Shown: positions 1 to 8,215 of the stretch, piece after piece
Numbering within the stretch: position 1 is the stretch's first letter
Layout of the letters: each line of letters opens with the position of its first letter
Assembly (NCBI GenBank): GCA_913774715.1
Contig: CAJYHS010000049.1
Location: 98,215-162,214 of the forward strand
Direction of reading: 5' to 3'
DNA: 64,000 nt
Source of the DNA: an uncultured Siphonobacter sp.
GTDB taxonomy: Bacteria > Bacteroidota > Bacteroidia > Cytophagales > Spirosomataceae
Program-made: the position numbers and the translations under genes
Notes under the pieces: model-generated
What the model saw: the letters and a program-made list of their open reading frames with translations, nothing else
Told to the model about the DNA's origin: nothing
The model's database searches: none

Positions 1-66
1 GATTGCGTTGCGTTAACCCCACCAGCGGTTACCTGCCTAGACGGGCAGTGCAAGGCGGTCGAGTAA
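1..66 (+). CDS. C-terminal end of a truncated upstream gene
   Basis: Frame 1 is open from the window edge and ends at a TAA at 64-66, giving 21 residues that include two short cysteine-spaced stretches (TCLDGQCKAVE at the end). The composition looks coding and cysteine-rich, but the gene begins outside the window and cannot be identified. The next gene starts about 140 bases later. Confidence 0.4.
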   Translation, partial: DCVALTPPAVTCLDGQCKAVE

Positions 67-204
67 AGGTTTGATTGTAACATTTCTTCTCGTTTCAAAT
101 ACAATTTATAGTTCATTACCACTGGTTATGCACAGGCATATCCCTGGCCATGCTTTGTGTTTAGCCAACGAAAAGACCTTCCAGTACACCAAACACCTTT
201 TTCT

Positions 205-1539
205 ATGAAAACAACTTTACTCGTACTGGTCCTAGCGATGCTGGGACTTAGCTCTTGCAAGGACCAATGCCAGCAAACCAGCGTAAGACGTAGTTACGTT
301 GCTCGTCAGATTTCTACGGCGGAATTACGTTCTTCAGGCGTTTCCATTGCGGGAGCAAAATCCCTTGAAAAGCCCGGAAAAATCTACGTAAAGGGGAATT
401 ATCTGTTTATCAATGAAATAAAAAAAGGCATTCATATCATTGATAACAGCGATCCTGCCAATCCTAAGAATCTTTCATTTCTCAGCATTTTGGGTAATGC
501 AGACATGGCAGTAAAAGATAATATGCTTTATGCCGACAGCTATACCGATTTTCTGGTATTTGATCTTAGTAATCCCACGGATCCCAAGCTCTTGAAACGC
601 ATTGAAAATGCTTTTCCCAGTGGAATGGTTGAAGGAGTAAGCTGGTTTAGTAATGCCAGTGCAACGGGGGCTGGTACAACTCCGACGCTAATCACTGATT
701 ACGATATTGAGTTAATTACCAGCGTTGTAGAAACGGATTGTGAGGGTAACATGACCCCTTGGAATCCCTGGGGGCCCTGGTTGATGTTGGACAACTTTTT
801 TAATGCTTCGTCTTCATTTTCTTCTTCGTCTAAAGCTTCCAGTACTGCTCCTACTCAGGGAAGTGGTACGGGAGGATCAATGGCTCGTTTTGCCATCGTG
901 AATAATACGCTTTATGCCGTTACCAACCAGAATATGCAGTTGTTTGACATCAGTCAGCCGCAGAATCCGCAGAAAGGAAATGTAGTAACGCTGGGTTGGG
1001 GCATTGAGACGATTTTCCCGTATCAGGATCGGCTTTATGTGGGCTCGACTACGGGCGTTCATATCCTTTCCAATACTGATCCGAATAACCCGGTTCGGGT
1101 AGCTACCCTGAGTCACGTTCGAGCGTGCGATCCGGTGGTCGTTCACGAAAATCACGCTTATGTTACTCTTCGCCAGCAAACGGTATGTGGCGGTTCGCCC
1201 AGTAATCAGCTTGATTTAATTGATGTGAGTGATATGTATGCTCCTAAACTTCTGAAATCTTTTCCCATGGAAGGGCCCTACGGTTTAGGTATTGATCATC
1301 CGACGCTATTTGTATGCGAAGGAAATCATGGACTAAAAATGTTCGATGTAAGTAACCCGCTGGAATTGGATAAACACTTACTCAATCATTTCAAAGAGAT
1401 GAATGCGTATGATGTTATCCCTTTGAGCACTAAATTATTATTACTGATCGGAACGGATGGTTTCTACCAATACGATTACACGAATCGTAACAGCCCCCGT
1501 TTACTCAGTAAGATCCCTGTTCAACGTCCTGAAGCATAG
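205..1539 (+). CDS. LVIVD-repeat lipoprotein
   Basis: Predicted outer-surface lipoprotein of 444 residues. I chose the ATG at 205 because it begins a good type II signal peptide with lipobox LSSC and the lipidated Cys at residue 18; a GTG 48 bases upstream would bury the signal. The body has recurrent blade-like units (NEIKKGIHIIDNSDP, DSYTDFLVFDLSNP, QLFDISQPQNP, LKMFDVSNP) typical of LVIVD repeats, which form beta-propellers of unknown ligand. A Ser-rich linker lies near residues 200-220. It is the first gene of a tight three-gene operon (gaps of 3 bases) with 1543-2100 and 2104-2514. Function unknown; probably a structural or binding surface protein. Confidence 0.85.
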   Translation: MKTTLLVLVLAMLGLSSCKDQCQQTSVRRSYVARQISTAELRSSGVSIAGAKSLEKPGKIYVKGNYLFINEIKKGIHIIDNSDPANPKNLSFLSILGNADMAVKDNMLYADSYTDFLVFDLSNPTDPKLLKRIENAFPSGMVEGVSWFSNASATGAGTTPTLITDYDIELITSVVETDCEGNMTPWNPWGPWLMLDNFFNASSSFSSSSKASSTAPTQGSGTGGSMARFAIVNNTLYAVTNQNMQLFDISQPQNPQKGNVVTLGWGIETIFPYQDRLYVGSTTGVHILSNTDPNNPVRVATLSHVRACDPVVVHENHAYVTLRQQTVCGGSPSNQLDLIDVSDMYAPKLLKSFPMEGPYGLGIDHPTLFVCEGNHGLKMFDVSNPLELDKHLLNHFKEMNAYDVIPLSTKLLLLIGTDGFYQYDYTNRNSPRLLSKIPVQRPEA

Positions 1540-1542
1540 CCC

Positions 1543-2100
1543 ATGAAAGGTGTATTATTCGTAATGATGCTGTACTTGAGCGTTTGCGGTTATGGCCAGG
1601 TTAACCAGCAAAGAGGGTATACCAATGATACCCAGATGGGCGTACTGCTAGGTCAGGTTAGCCCCAATAATAGCTCACCCATGAGCAAAACCAGTTTTAC
1701 AGCTTCTACCTTTAACGGCTATCGACTTACGCATGCCCTGGCGGCTGGCCTTACTGTCGGGCTGGACAGTTATAAGGGTAACCTTATCCTACCCATTTCA
1801 TTGGGGTTTAGGGGGGACTGGCTGAAGAATAAAAAAGTAACCCCCTATTATTCACTGGATGTTGGAAAAGGCATGACCTGGCTCGCAAAGGATACTAATC
1901 TGGACTATAAGAAAAGTGGTTTGCACCTGAACCCGGCTTTGGGCCTTCGTTTCGCTACTCATAATGGAACGGCCATTACGTGGAGTGTCGGGTATAAAAG
2001 ACAAATTTTGAGCAGCGGTCAAGAATTTAATGAACAAGAGGGCGTTTATTATGATTATGCCTATAACCGAATATCAATTCGGATGGGAATAAGCTTCTAA
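1543..2100 (+). CDS. Secreted hypothetical protein, possible small outer-membrane barrel
   Basis: This 185-residue protein has a Sec signal peptide (about residues 1-19, ending GYGQ) and then alternating, glycine-rich strands (GLTVGLDSYKGNLILPISLGF, ending with ISIRMGISF). That pattern and the C-terminal Phe are typical of a small outer-membrane beta-barrel. I do not recognise a named family. It lies 3 bases after the LVIVD lipoprotein and 3 bases before another lipoprotein, so the three are almost surely co-transcribed and may act together at the cell surface. Confidence 0.75.
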   Translation: MKGVLFVMMLYLSVCGYGQVNQQRGYTNDTQMGVLLGQVSPNNSSPMSKTSFTASTFNGYRLTHALAAGLTVGLDSYKGNLILPISLGFRGDWLKNKKVTPYYSLDVGKGMTWLAKDTNLDYKKSGLHLNPALGLRFATHNGTAITWSVGYKRQILSSGQEFNEQEGVYYDYAYNRISIRMGISF

Positions 2101-2103
2101 GCC

Positions 2104-2514
2104 ATGATCAAACGACTCTTTGTATTCATCGGATTTTTACTGGTTGCCTGTCAAGACCAGAAAAAGGAAGTTCAAACGCAGGCCCGGACACTTATTCAGG
2201 ATGAGCAGCCTCCTGCCGGATCGGAAGATTTTTACATTAATTCCGTTCAAAGGGAGGGTAACTTGCTTAAGGTAAATGTAAAACACAGCGGAGCTTGCTC
2301 ACCTACGCCGCAATTTGATCTTTACGAAGTCGGCGGAGAAGACCCCTGCTCGATGCCGATTACGGTACAGGTAGTCTTCAAAAATGGAACTGAAGAGTGC
2401 GTGCAAGAAAAAGAATCGGAATTATACTTTGACATTTCGGCACTCAAAATGACTACTTCGAATTGTCAGGATAAGTTACAGATTCTGGGCTACGAGGAAT
2501 GGGTGGATTTATAA
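2104..2514 (+). CDS. Small hypothetical lipoprotein
   Basis: 136 residues with an N-terminal lipoprotein signal (lipobox LVAC, Cys16) and four further cysteines at ACSPTPQF, DPCSM, EECVQ and NCQD that could form two disulfides in the periplasm. No known domain recognised. It is the last gene of the operon that starts at 205 and is followed directly by a strong symmetrical terminator. Confidence 0.75.
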   Translation: MIKRLFVFIGFLLVACQDQKKEVQTQARTLIQDEQPPAGSEDFYINSVQREGNLLKVNVKHSGACSPTPQFDLYEVGGEDPCSMPITVQVVFKNGTEECVQEKESELYFDISALKMTTSNCQDKLQILGYEEWVDL

Positions 2515-2520
2515 AAGTTT

Positions 2521-2568
2521 TTACAATAAAGAGGCGGGTTTCTCAAGAAACCCGCCTCTTTATTGTAA
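2521..2568. terminator. Bidirectional intrinsic terminator
   Basis: Perfect inverted repeat with 21-bp arms (2521-2541 and 2548-2568) around a 6-base loop. The core is GAGGCGGGTTT with A/T-rich outer arms, so each strand ends in a T-rich tract. It separates the convergent lipoprotein operon and the M28 peptidase gene. Confidence 0.9.
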
Positions 2569-2575
2569 AGTAATA

Positions 2576-4027
2576 TTACCAACGCCATTCTTTACCCAGT
2601 ACCAATTCATCTTTTAATCCCTGTTTGATGAGGAACTCTTTTGTTTCCTGATGACTCAGTTGCTTACCAGGTAACTCTCTCGCATTCGCAAGAGCATAGA
2701 GTAGCATACTCGTATAACGAACGGTATTACGAAGACCTTCTTTGTTGACCTTGTCGAAAGTATCCAGATTAGTATGGTAAGTCATGCCAATGGTAGGAGG
2801 CAGATGACCCAGTGGAGTTAATGTCGGAATTCCTTCTAACATAAAGGGCTGATGATCCGAGTGCAAGCCCGCCCGATTCATGATTACGTTTTTATAATTA
2901 GGATCAACAGACTGCATTTGGCTTCCCACCTGCTGAAAGAATCCTTCCATCCCATCCCATCCTGAGATATTTACGCCTGACGGTTGGTTAGTCATATCCA
3001 GGTTAATCATGTATTTGATTCGATTCAACGATTTTCTATTCTGCTGGACATAGGCCTTCGAACCGAGTAATCCCTGCTCCTCGCCCATGAAAAGCACAAA
3101 TTCAATAGTACGTTGAGGCTTCAGCTTCAGTTTCTGAAACGTACGGGCGATGTCCATTACTGCAAAAGAACCCAAGCCGTTGTCAATAGCTCCCGTAGCC
3201 AGATCCCAGCTATCGAGGTGAGCACCGATAACAATTTTGTCTTTACTTTTACCCTTAATCGTAGCAATGATATTGCGGCTAGTAGATTTTTTGCTCGTAT
3301 TTCGCATATCTACCAAAGCCATAAGTTTTTCTTCAGCCATCCATTCTCGGATCCGCTGTCCACTTTCCAGTGAAATACAAACGGCAGGAATATCAATGAG
3401 CGAACCCGTTACTGATGCGGTTCCCGTCAGTAACACATTTCCAGGAACTGTATTAACCATGATGATTCCTGTAGCACCATGACGCATGGCCAGAGCCGTC
3501 TTCTCGGAGCGATGTAAATTTTTCGTACCCGAAGGAGCCGCCAGCAAGCCTAAATTAGCTAAAACCATGCGACCTTTAACTTTATCTTTCTGAGCTTCAA
3601 AATCCGTTTCGAGTCCATTGCCCACATCTACCAGATCAGCACTGACGTTGGCTTCCAGTGGGGAATGAGCTAGGGCTACCACGGGAATATCCTGAAAATT
3701 GTCGCTTTTACGGGGAGCAATAGCCAACGTAACCGTATCTCGGGCCCAAGTTTCTACTTGAAAAGGTTGATACTTAACATCCCTGATGCCGTATCCTTGA
3801 AGCAGGTTATAAGCATAAGTTTCGGCTTTTTCACCATTGGTACTTCCCGTTAATCGATGACCAATTGTACGTGTCGCTTCACCCAGTGTTTCATAAGCCT
3901 GGGAGTATTCCTGTACTTCGGCCGAAATTCGGGTAAATACAGATGCTAAATCATCACGATCAATTGCTGAAGTAAGAGAAGCCAAAACCACTACCAGTAA
4001 GGTATAGCGGTAAAGAGGGGATTTCAT
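2576..4027 (-). CDS. Secreted M28-family zinc metallopeptidase (carboxypeptidase Q-like)
   Basis: Predicted exported di-zinc aminopeptidase/carboxypeptidase of 483 residues. The ATG at 4027 (MKSPLYRYTLLVVV) gives a clean signal peptide; the ATG 18 bases upstream is less likely. Layout: a PA-like insert (roughly residues 120-240), then the M28 catalytic domain. Visible metal and catalytic residues are His270 and Asp272 (GAHLDSWD), Asp282 (AIDNGLG), Glu316/317 (GEEQG), Asp344 (INLDM) and His418 (TYHTNLDTFD). All expected ligands are present, so it should be active, probably in peptide scavenging in the periplasm or outside the cell. Substrate not predictable. Confidence 0.9.
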   Translation of the reverse strand: MKSPLYRYTLLVVVLASLTSAIDRDDLASVFTRISAEVQEYSQAYETLGEATRTIGHRLTGSTNGEKAETYAYNLLQGYGIRDVKYQPFQVETWARDTVTLAIAPRKSDNFQDIPVVALAHSPLEANVSADLVDVGNGLETDFEAQKDKVKGRMVLANLGLLAAPSGTKNLHRSEKTALAMRHGATGIIMVNTVPGNVLLTGTASVTGSLIDIPAVCISLESGQRIREWMAEEKLMALVDMRNTSKKSTSRNIIATIKGKSKDKIVIGAHLDSWDLATGAIDNGLGSFAVMDIARTFQKLKLKPQRTIEFVLFMGEEQGLLGSKAYVQQNRKSLNRIKYMINLDMTNQPSGVNISGWDGMEGFFQQVGSQMQSVDPNYKNVIMNRAGLHSDHQPFMLEGIPTLTPLGHLPPTIGMTYHTNLDTFDKVNKEGLRNTVRYTSMLLYALANARELPGKQLSHQETKEFLIKQGLKDELVLGKEWRW

Positions 4028-4213
4028 CGTGGGTATACAGTTCAATCGTTTAAAAGAATGGCTTGGTAGAAAAAATCGTACGCGGCCTTATAACCAGACC
4101 ATTAACTTGCTCGTTTGAAAGAATTATGGACAAAAATACACAAACCCACAGCTTAATTTCGAACCGTTCCTACATTTCTATCGGAGGAATTTTTGAAAAA
4201 AATAATAAAACTC

Positions 4214-4243
4214 TTGACAAGGGCTTTTTTTTGGCTACTTTTG
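4214..4243 (+). promoter_or_regulatory. Promoter of tRNA-Leu
   Basis: TTGACA at 4214-4219 and TACTTTTG (TAnnTTTG) at 4236-4243, the Bacteroidota housekeeping -33/-7 arrangement. Start expected near 4248, about 24 bases before the tRNA. The bases after the -7 box (GCAATCCC) resemble those at rplU. Confidence 0.7.
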
Positions 4244-4271
4244 CAATCCCAAACGGGAAGATCTACAGTAA

Positions 4272-4355
4272 ACCGAAGTGGTGGAATTGGTAGACACGCA
4301 CGTTTCAGGGGCGTGTGTCTTCACGGACATGCGGGTTCGAGTCCCGCCTTCGGTA
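4272..4355 (+). tRNA. tRNA-Leu (anticodon CAG)
   Basis: Full cloverleaf can be folded by eye: acceptor ACCGAAG (4272-4278) pairs with CTTCGGT (4348-4354), followed by discriminator A. The anticodon arm is CACGT-TTCAGGG-GCGTG with anticodon CAG. There is a long variable arm as expected for class II Leu tRNA, and a T arm GCGGG-TTCGAGT-CCCGC. CCA is not encoded. Confidence 0.96.
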
Positions 4356-4364
4356 CAGTATTTC

Positions 4365-4389
4365 AAAAGCCTGCTTTATGCAGGCTTTT
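4365..4389 (+). terminator. Terminator after tRNA-Leu
   Basis: Ten-base arms AAAAGCCTGC / GCAGGCTTTT with a 5-base loop, ten bases after the tRNA. Confidence 0.85.
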
Positions 4390-4411
4390 GTCGTTTATAC
4401 TTGTCATGCGT

Positions 4412-4459
4412 ACAACTAAAAAGCTCTCTGAGAATTATCCCAGAGAGCTTTTTAGTTGT
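4412..4459. terminator. Bidirectional terminator between tRNA-Leu and mqo
   Basis: Inverted repeat with 19-bp arms (ACAACTAAAAAGCTCTCTG at 4412-4430 and its complement at 4441-4459) and a 10-base loop. Its 3' side on the minus strand is T-rich, so it mainly ends the mqo transcript. Confidence 0.88.
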
Positions 4460-4464
4460 AAAAC

Positions 4465-5979
4465 TTATTTGACTTGAACAGTATCCAGGTTTAATACCCG
4501 GCTGGTCCAATCTCTTGATTTTTCCAGCAATTCAGCTTCTTTCGCGAGTGATTTTCCATAGGAAGGAATCATCACTTTCAGCTTATTTTTCCAGGCCTCT
4601 GAATTAGATTTTTCGGCGAAACAACGCTTTAATAAATCCAGCATAATGGCCACGGAAGTAGAGGCTCCAGGAGAAGCTCCTAATAAAGCCGCAATCGACC
4701 CATCTGACGCACTCACTACTTCCGTACCGAACTCAAGAATACCCCCTTTTTTCGGATCTTTTTTAATAACCTGAACCCGTTGTCCGGCGATTTCCAGTTT
4801 CCAGTCTTCCAGCTGAGCCGTCGGCATGTATTCTTTTAATGCATCCAGACGGTCCTGTGGTGATTGACGTACCTGATCAATCAAATATTTAGTTAATGGA
4901 ATATTCTGAATGCCTGCCGCCATCATCGGCCCAATGTTATTGAGCTTAATGGACTTAGGTAAATCCATGAATGAGCCATTTTTCAGGAATTTCGTCGTAA
5001 AACCGGCATAAGGTCCGAAAAGCAGAGCTTTTTTGCCGTCAATGATACGCGTATCCAAGTGAGGAACGGACATGGGAGGCGAGCCTACAGATGCTTTACC
5101 GTATACTTTCGCCTGATGACGTTCGATGATGTCGGGGTTGGTACAAACCAGCCACTGACCACTTACGGGGAAACCACCAAAGCCTTTTCCTTCTTTAATG
5201 CCCGATTTTTCAAGAAGTGGTAAAGAACCGCCGCCTGCTCCAATGAAAATGAAAGGAGTAACCAGCTGGCGTTTTTTACCACTTTTCCGATTCTTTACTT
5301 CCAGTTTCCAGCGACCGTCTTTTTGACGATCAATGTCACGGACTTCGTGGTTCAAATGCAGATTAACCCCAGGCAGGGATTTCATATGATCGAAAATCCG
5401 GCGGGTTAGTTCTCCGAAGTTCACGTCGGTACCGATGTTCATGCGGGTTGCCGCTACTTTTTCGGAAGGATCGCGACCTTCGGTAATGAGCGGTGCCCAT
5501 TCCTGAATTTGCTTGAGATCTTCGGAATATTCCATACCCTTGAACAAGTGGTTCTTGGTCAGGGCCGTGTGGCGTTTCTTCAGATAGTCAACGTTATCAT
5601 TACCCCACACAAAACTCATGTGAGGGGTATCTACGATGAATTCTTCTGGATTCGAAATGATCTTATTTTCAACCAGATAAGCCCAGAATTCCCGTGAAAG
5701 CTCGAAAGATTCCGCGATTTTAATGGCTTTATTGATCTCAACCGATCCGTCGGCTTTCTGAGGAGTATAGTTTAATTCACAAAAGGCAGAGTGTCCCGTT
5801 CCCGCATTATTCCAGGCGTCTGAGCTTTCAGCCGTTACCACATCCAGTCGCTCGAAAATTTCGATGGTCAGATCCGGCTGTAATTCCTTGAGCATCATTC
5901 CCAGGGTAGCACTCATGATCCCGGCACCGATCAATACAACGTCAGGGTCTTCCTTTACAGATTTTTTACTGGTATTCAT
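4465..5979 (-). CDS. mqo: Malate:quinone oxidoreductase
   Basis: FAD-dependent peripheral membrane enzyme that oxidises malate to oxaloacetate and passes electrons to the quinone pool (TCA cycle and respiratory chain). 504 residues, the normal family size. The N-terminus has the Rossmann dinucleotide motif DVVLIGAGIMSATLGMML, followed by the Mqo signature DAWNNAGTGHSAFCELNYTP. The C-terminal part has the typical EFGTEVVSASDGSIAALLGASPGAS segment. Monocistronic, between a terminator and a roughly 150-base structured leader (6130-5980). The length and structure of that leader suggest RNA-level control. Confidence 0.95.
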   Translation of the reverse strand: MNTSKKSVKEDPDVVLIGAGIMSATLGMMLKELQPDLTIEIFERLDVVTAESSDAWNNAGTGHSAFCELNYTPQKADGSVEINKAIKIAESFELSREFWAYLVENKIISNPEEFIVDTPHMSFVWGNDNVDYLKKRHTALTKNHLFKGMEYSEDLKQIQEWAPLITEGRDPSEKVAATRMNIGTDVNFGELTRRIFDHMKSLPGVNLHLNHEVRDIDRQKDGRWKLEVKNRKSGKKRQLVTPFIFIGAGGGSLPLLEKSGIKEGKGFGGFPVSGQWLVCTNPDIIERHQAKVYGKASVGSPPMSVPHLDTRIIDGKKALLFGPYAGFTTKFLKNGSFMDLPKSIKLNNIGPMMAAGIQNIPLTKYLIDQVRQSPQDRLDALKEYMPTAQLEDWKLEIAGQRVQVIKKDPKKGGILEFGTEVVSASDGSIAALLGASPGASTSVAIMLDLLKRCFAEKSNSEAWKNKLKVMIPSYGKSLAKEAELLEKSRDWTSRVLNLDTVQVK

Positions 5980-6130
5980 AAGGAAAAAGATTACTTACAA
6001 CGAATGAAGTGCCGGACCTGGGTTTAATTGGGAATTCCTTTTAAAACCCGACACAGACCAATCATCTGCGAGAGTCCGCCCGGAAGTATTACTCGTCAAA
6101 TGCCGGGCCACCTTCTGCACTCAAAACAGG
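5980..6130 (-). promoter_or_regulatory. Structured 5' leader of mqo, riboswitch candidate
   Basis: Between the predicted promoter (6135-6142) and the mqo start there are about 150 transcribed bases with three stackable hairpins on the minus strand: GCCCGG (6108-6103) with CCGGGC (6083-6078), CAGA (6068-6065) with TCTG (6057-6054), and a long imperfect hairpin with GTGTCGG (6054-6048) and CCGGCAC (6015-6009) at its base. It is GC-rich relative to the surrounding intergenic DNA. I compared it by memory with TPP, SAM-I, cobalamin, glycine and FMN motifs and it fits none. Confidence 0.4.
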
Positions 6131-6134
6131 TGTT

Positions 6135-6142
6135 CAAAAATA
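6135..6142 (-). promoter_or_regulatory. Predicted -7 box of mqo
   Basis: TATTTTTG on the minus strand (TAnnTTTG consensus). No clear TTG -33 element at the expected distance, so the call is moderate. The rest of the 509-base gap between mqo and lpdA (about 6143-6427) shows no ORF or RNA that I can recognise. Confidence 0.4.
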
Positions 6143-6427
6143 GTGGGTTATCGATAGAACTTTAAGCCTTTCGCCACAGGATGTTGGTATTTTATTATAG
6201 CTTCCCATAGAAAACAAACTCCAGAAAGTAATTCCTCAGTATAAGACTCTGTTTTCATGAAAAAATAAAACCCTTAGGAAAACTACGGAATGAAGCTCCT
6301 GGTTTTCATCCGGTGAGGAAAAGCCAACATTAAGACGTTTATTCTTTTCAAAACACCCTAAGTATCACAATTTCAGGTAGTATAAAGTTCCGAATTTGTG
6401 GATACTTTTTACCTTGTTGGTTTACAT

Positions 6428-6466
6428 AAAAACTCCCTTCCAGAAGAGCTCTGAAAGGGAGTTTTT
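6428..6466 (-). terminator. Terminator of lpdA
   Basis: AAAAACTCCCTT (6428-6439) pairs with AAGGGAGTTTTT (6455-6466). On the minus strand it ends in a T tract, 22 bases after the lpdA stop. Confidence 0.85.
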
Positions 6467-6488
6467 TTAGGATCAGCAAAAAAGAATT

Positions 6489-7892
6489 TTATAAGTCGAT
6501 TGCTTCGCCGTAGGCAGCTTCCGTAGCACCTTTCACGGCCTCAGACATGGTAGGGTGAGGGTGAACGGTACGCAGGATTTCGTGAGCTGTCGTTTCCAGT
6601 TTACGGGCCGCTACTACTTCAGCGATCATTTCCGTTACGTTGAAACCGATCATGTGAGCTCCTAACCACTCGCCGTATTTTGCGTCGTAAATTACTTTCA
6701 CGAAACCATCACGAGCTCCGGCTGCCGTAGCTTTACCAGAAGCAGCGAAGGGGAATTTACCCACTTTCACGTCATAACCCATTTCTTTCGCTTTCTTCTC
6801 GGTCAGACCTACAGAAGCGATTTCAGGTGAGCAATACGTACAGCCAGGAATGTTACCGTAATCCAGAGCTTCGGTATGGTGCCCAGCGATATGCTCGGCA
6901 CAGATAATACCTTCAGCCGTAGCTACGTGAGCCAAAGCCTGACCAGGTACGCAATCACCAATAGCGAAGAAACCGGGAACGTTGGTTTCATACCACTGGT
7001 TAACCACGATCTTACCGCGATCCGTAGCGATGCCTACGTCTTCCAGACCAATGTTTTCAATGTTGGCAACCACACCTGCTGCTGACAGTACTACGTCTAC
7101 GTCAAAGCTTTTTTCTCCATCTGGAGTTTTTACTTTCACTTTGCAGCCTTCACCACTCGTATCTACTGATTCAACAGAAGAGTTAGTGAAAATATCGATG
7201 CCTAATTTTTTGTATTGTTTCGCCAGTTCTTTCGAAACGTCTTCGTCTTCAACAGGAACTACGTTCGGCATGAACTCAATGATGGTTACTTTCGTACCCA
7301 TGCTGGCGTATACATAAGCAAACTCAACGCCGATAGCACCTGAACCAATCACTAACAATGACTTAGGTTGCTTTTCGAGCGACATGGCTTTGCGGTATTC
7401 AATTACCTTTTCGCCGTCAATTTTGATATTGGACAATTCGCGAGCCCGGCCACCCGTAGCGATTACTACACCTTTGGTTGCCGTATAATCCGTTTTTGCT
7501 CCGTCAGCTGCGGTTACTTCAACGGTTTTGTTCGCTTTTACTTTACCGTAACCCATGATGACGTCGATTTTATTCTTCTTCATCAGGAACGCTACGCCTT
7601 TGCTCATGGAGGTAGCTACCCCGCGGGAACGGCCAATAACGGCACTGAAATCAGCGTTGTAAGCACCATCCTGGATAGTAATACCGTAATCCTTAGCGTG
7701 TTTGATATATTCAAAAACCTGAGCTGATTTTAAAAGGGCTTTCGTCGGAATACATCCCCAGTTGAGGCAGATACCTCCGAGGCTTTCTTTCTCGACAATT
7801 GCGACTTTCATGCCCAGCTGGGAAGCACGTATGGCAGTAGGATAACCACCGGGGCCGCTTCCTACTACGATCAAATCATACTGTTGAGCCAT
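6489..7892 (-). CDS. lpdA: Dihydrolipoamide dehydrogenase (E3)
   Basis: Flavoprotein that reoxidises dihydrolipoamide with NAD+ in the pyruvate and 2-oxoglutarate dehydrogenase complexes and the glycine cleavage system. 467 residues, the usual length. Domain order: FAD-binding GSGPGGYPTAIRASQLG (residues 11-27), redox disulfide Cys42/Cys47 in GGICLNWGCIPTK, NAD-binding GSGAIGVEFAYVYASMG, and the C-terminal dimer domain with the catalytic His-Glu pair in HPHPTMSEA. All catalytic residues are intact. Single gene, not next to E1/E2, so one E3 probably serves several complexes. Confidence 0.96.
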   Translation of the reverse strand: MAQQYDLIVVGSGPGGYPTAIRASQLGMKVAIVEKESLGGICLNWGCIPTKALLKSAQVFEYIKHAKDYGITIQDGAYNADFSAVIGRSRGVATSMSKGVAFLMKKNKIDVIMGYGKVKANKTVEVTAADGAKTDYTATKGVVIATGGRARELSNIKIDGEKVIEYRKAMSLEKQPKSLLVIGSGAIGVEFAYVYASMGTKVTIIEFMPNVVPVEDEDVSKELAKQYKKLGIDIFTNSSVESVDTSGEGCKVKVKTPDGEKSFDVDVVLSAAGVVANIENIGLEDVGIATDRGKIVVNQWYETNVPGFFAIGDCVPGQALAHVATAEGIICAEHIAGHHTEALDYGNIPGCTYCSPEIASVGLTEKKAKEMGYDVKVGKFPFAASGKATAAGARDGFVKVIYDAKYGEWLGAHMIGFNVTEMIAEVVAARKLETTAHEILRTVHPHPTMSEAVKGATEAAYGEAIDL

Positions 7893-8215
7893 TGTTGCGA
7901 AATCTTTTTAAATGGTTTGGGCCGAAGCCACACAAAAATAGAAGAAAACCCGCTGGAAAGAGAACTTCCGGTTTGAAGTTTCCGATTAGAGGTGGGTTAT
8001 GTTTATTAAATAGAGTCGATTCCCATTGGATTAACCCTATTTAATTCACAGAAAGTCAACAAGTAAGAACTATAAAAAGGTTTCCTCCAAAAGAGCTGGT
8101 TTTGCTTTTTTGCGGGAAGTATTGGGTGGCTGCTTTTTGAAGAATCCAGAAAGGTCGGTAGTACTGAAAAAAAGCCTGGAGATAAACTCTCCAGATTTAC
8201 CAGTATAAATAACTA
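7893..8215. other. lpdA-porP intergenic region with lpdA -7 box
   Basis: A 323-base gap. TATTTTTG on the minus strand at 7940-7933 fits the -7 consensus and would give lpdA a leader of about 35 bases. The porP terminator sits at 8167-8194. No ORF, RNA or repeat seen in the remaining 8000-8160. Confidence 0.4.
8167..8194 (-). terminator. Terminator of porP
   Basis: Minus-strand hairpin CTGGAGA / TCTCCAG (8194-8188 and 8182-8176) with a 5-base loop, followed by GCTTTTTTTC. Confidence 0.8.

Noticed and set aside
4063..4477. ORFs overlapping tRNA-Leu and its promoter
   Set aside because: They read straight through a tRNA, its promoter and its terminators.
7368..7727. 119-residue antisense ORF inside lpdA
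   Set aside because: Shadow frame of a well-conserved enzyme gene.
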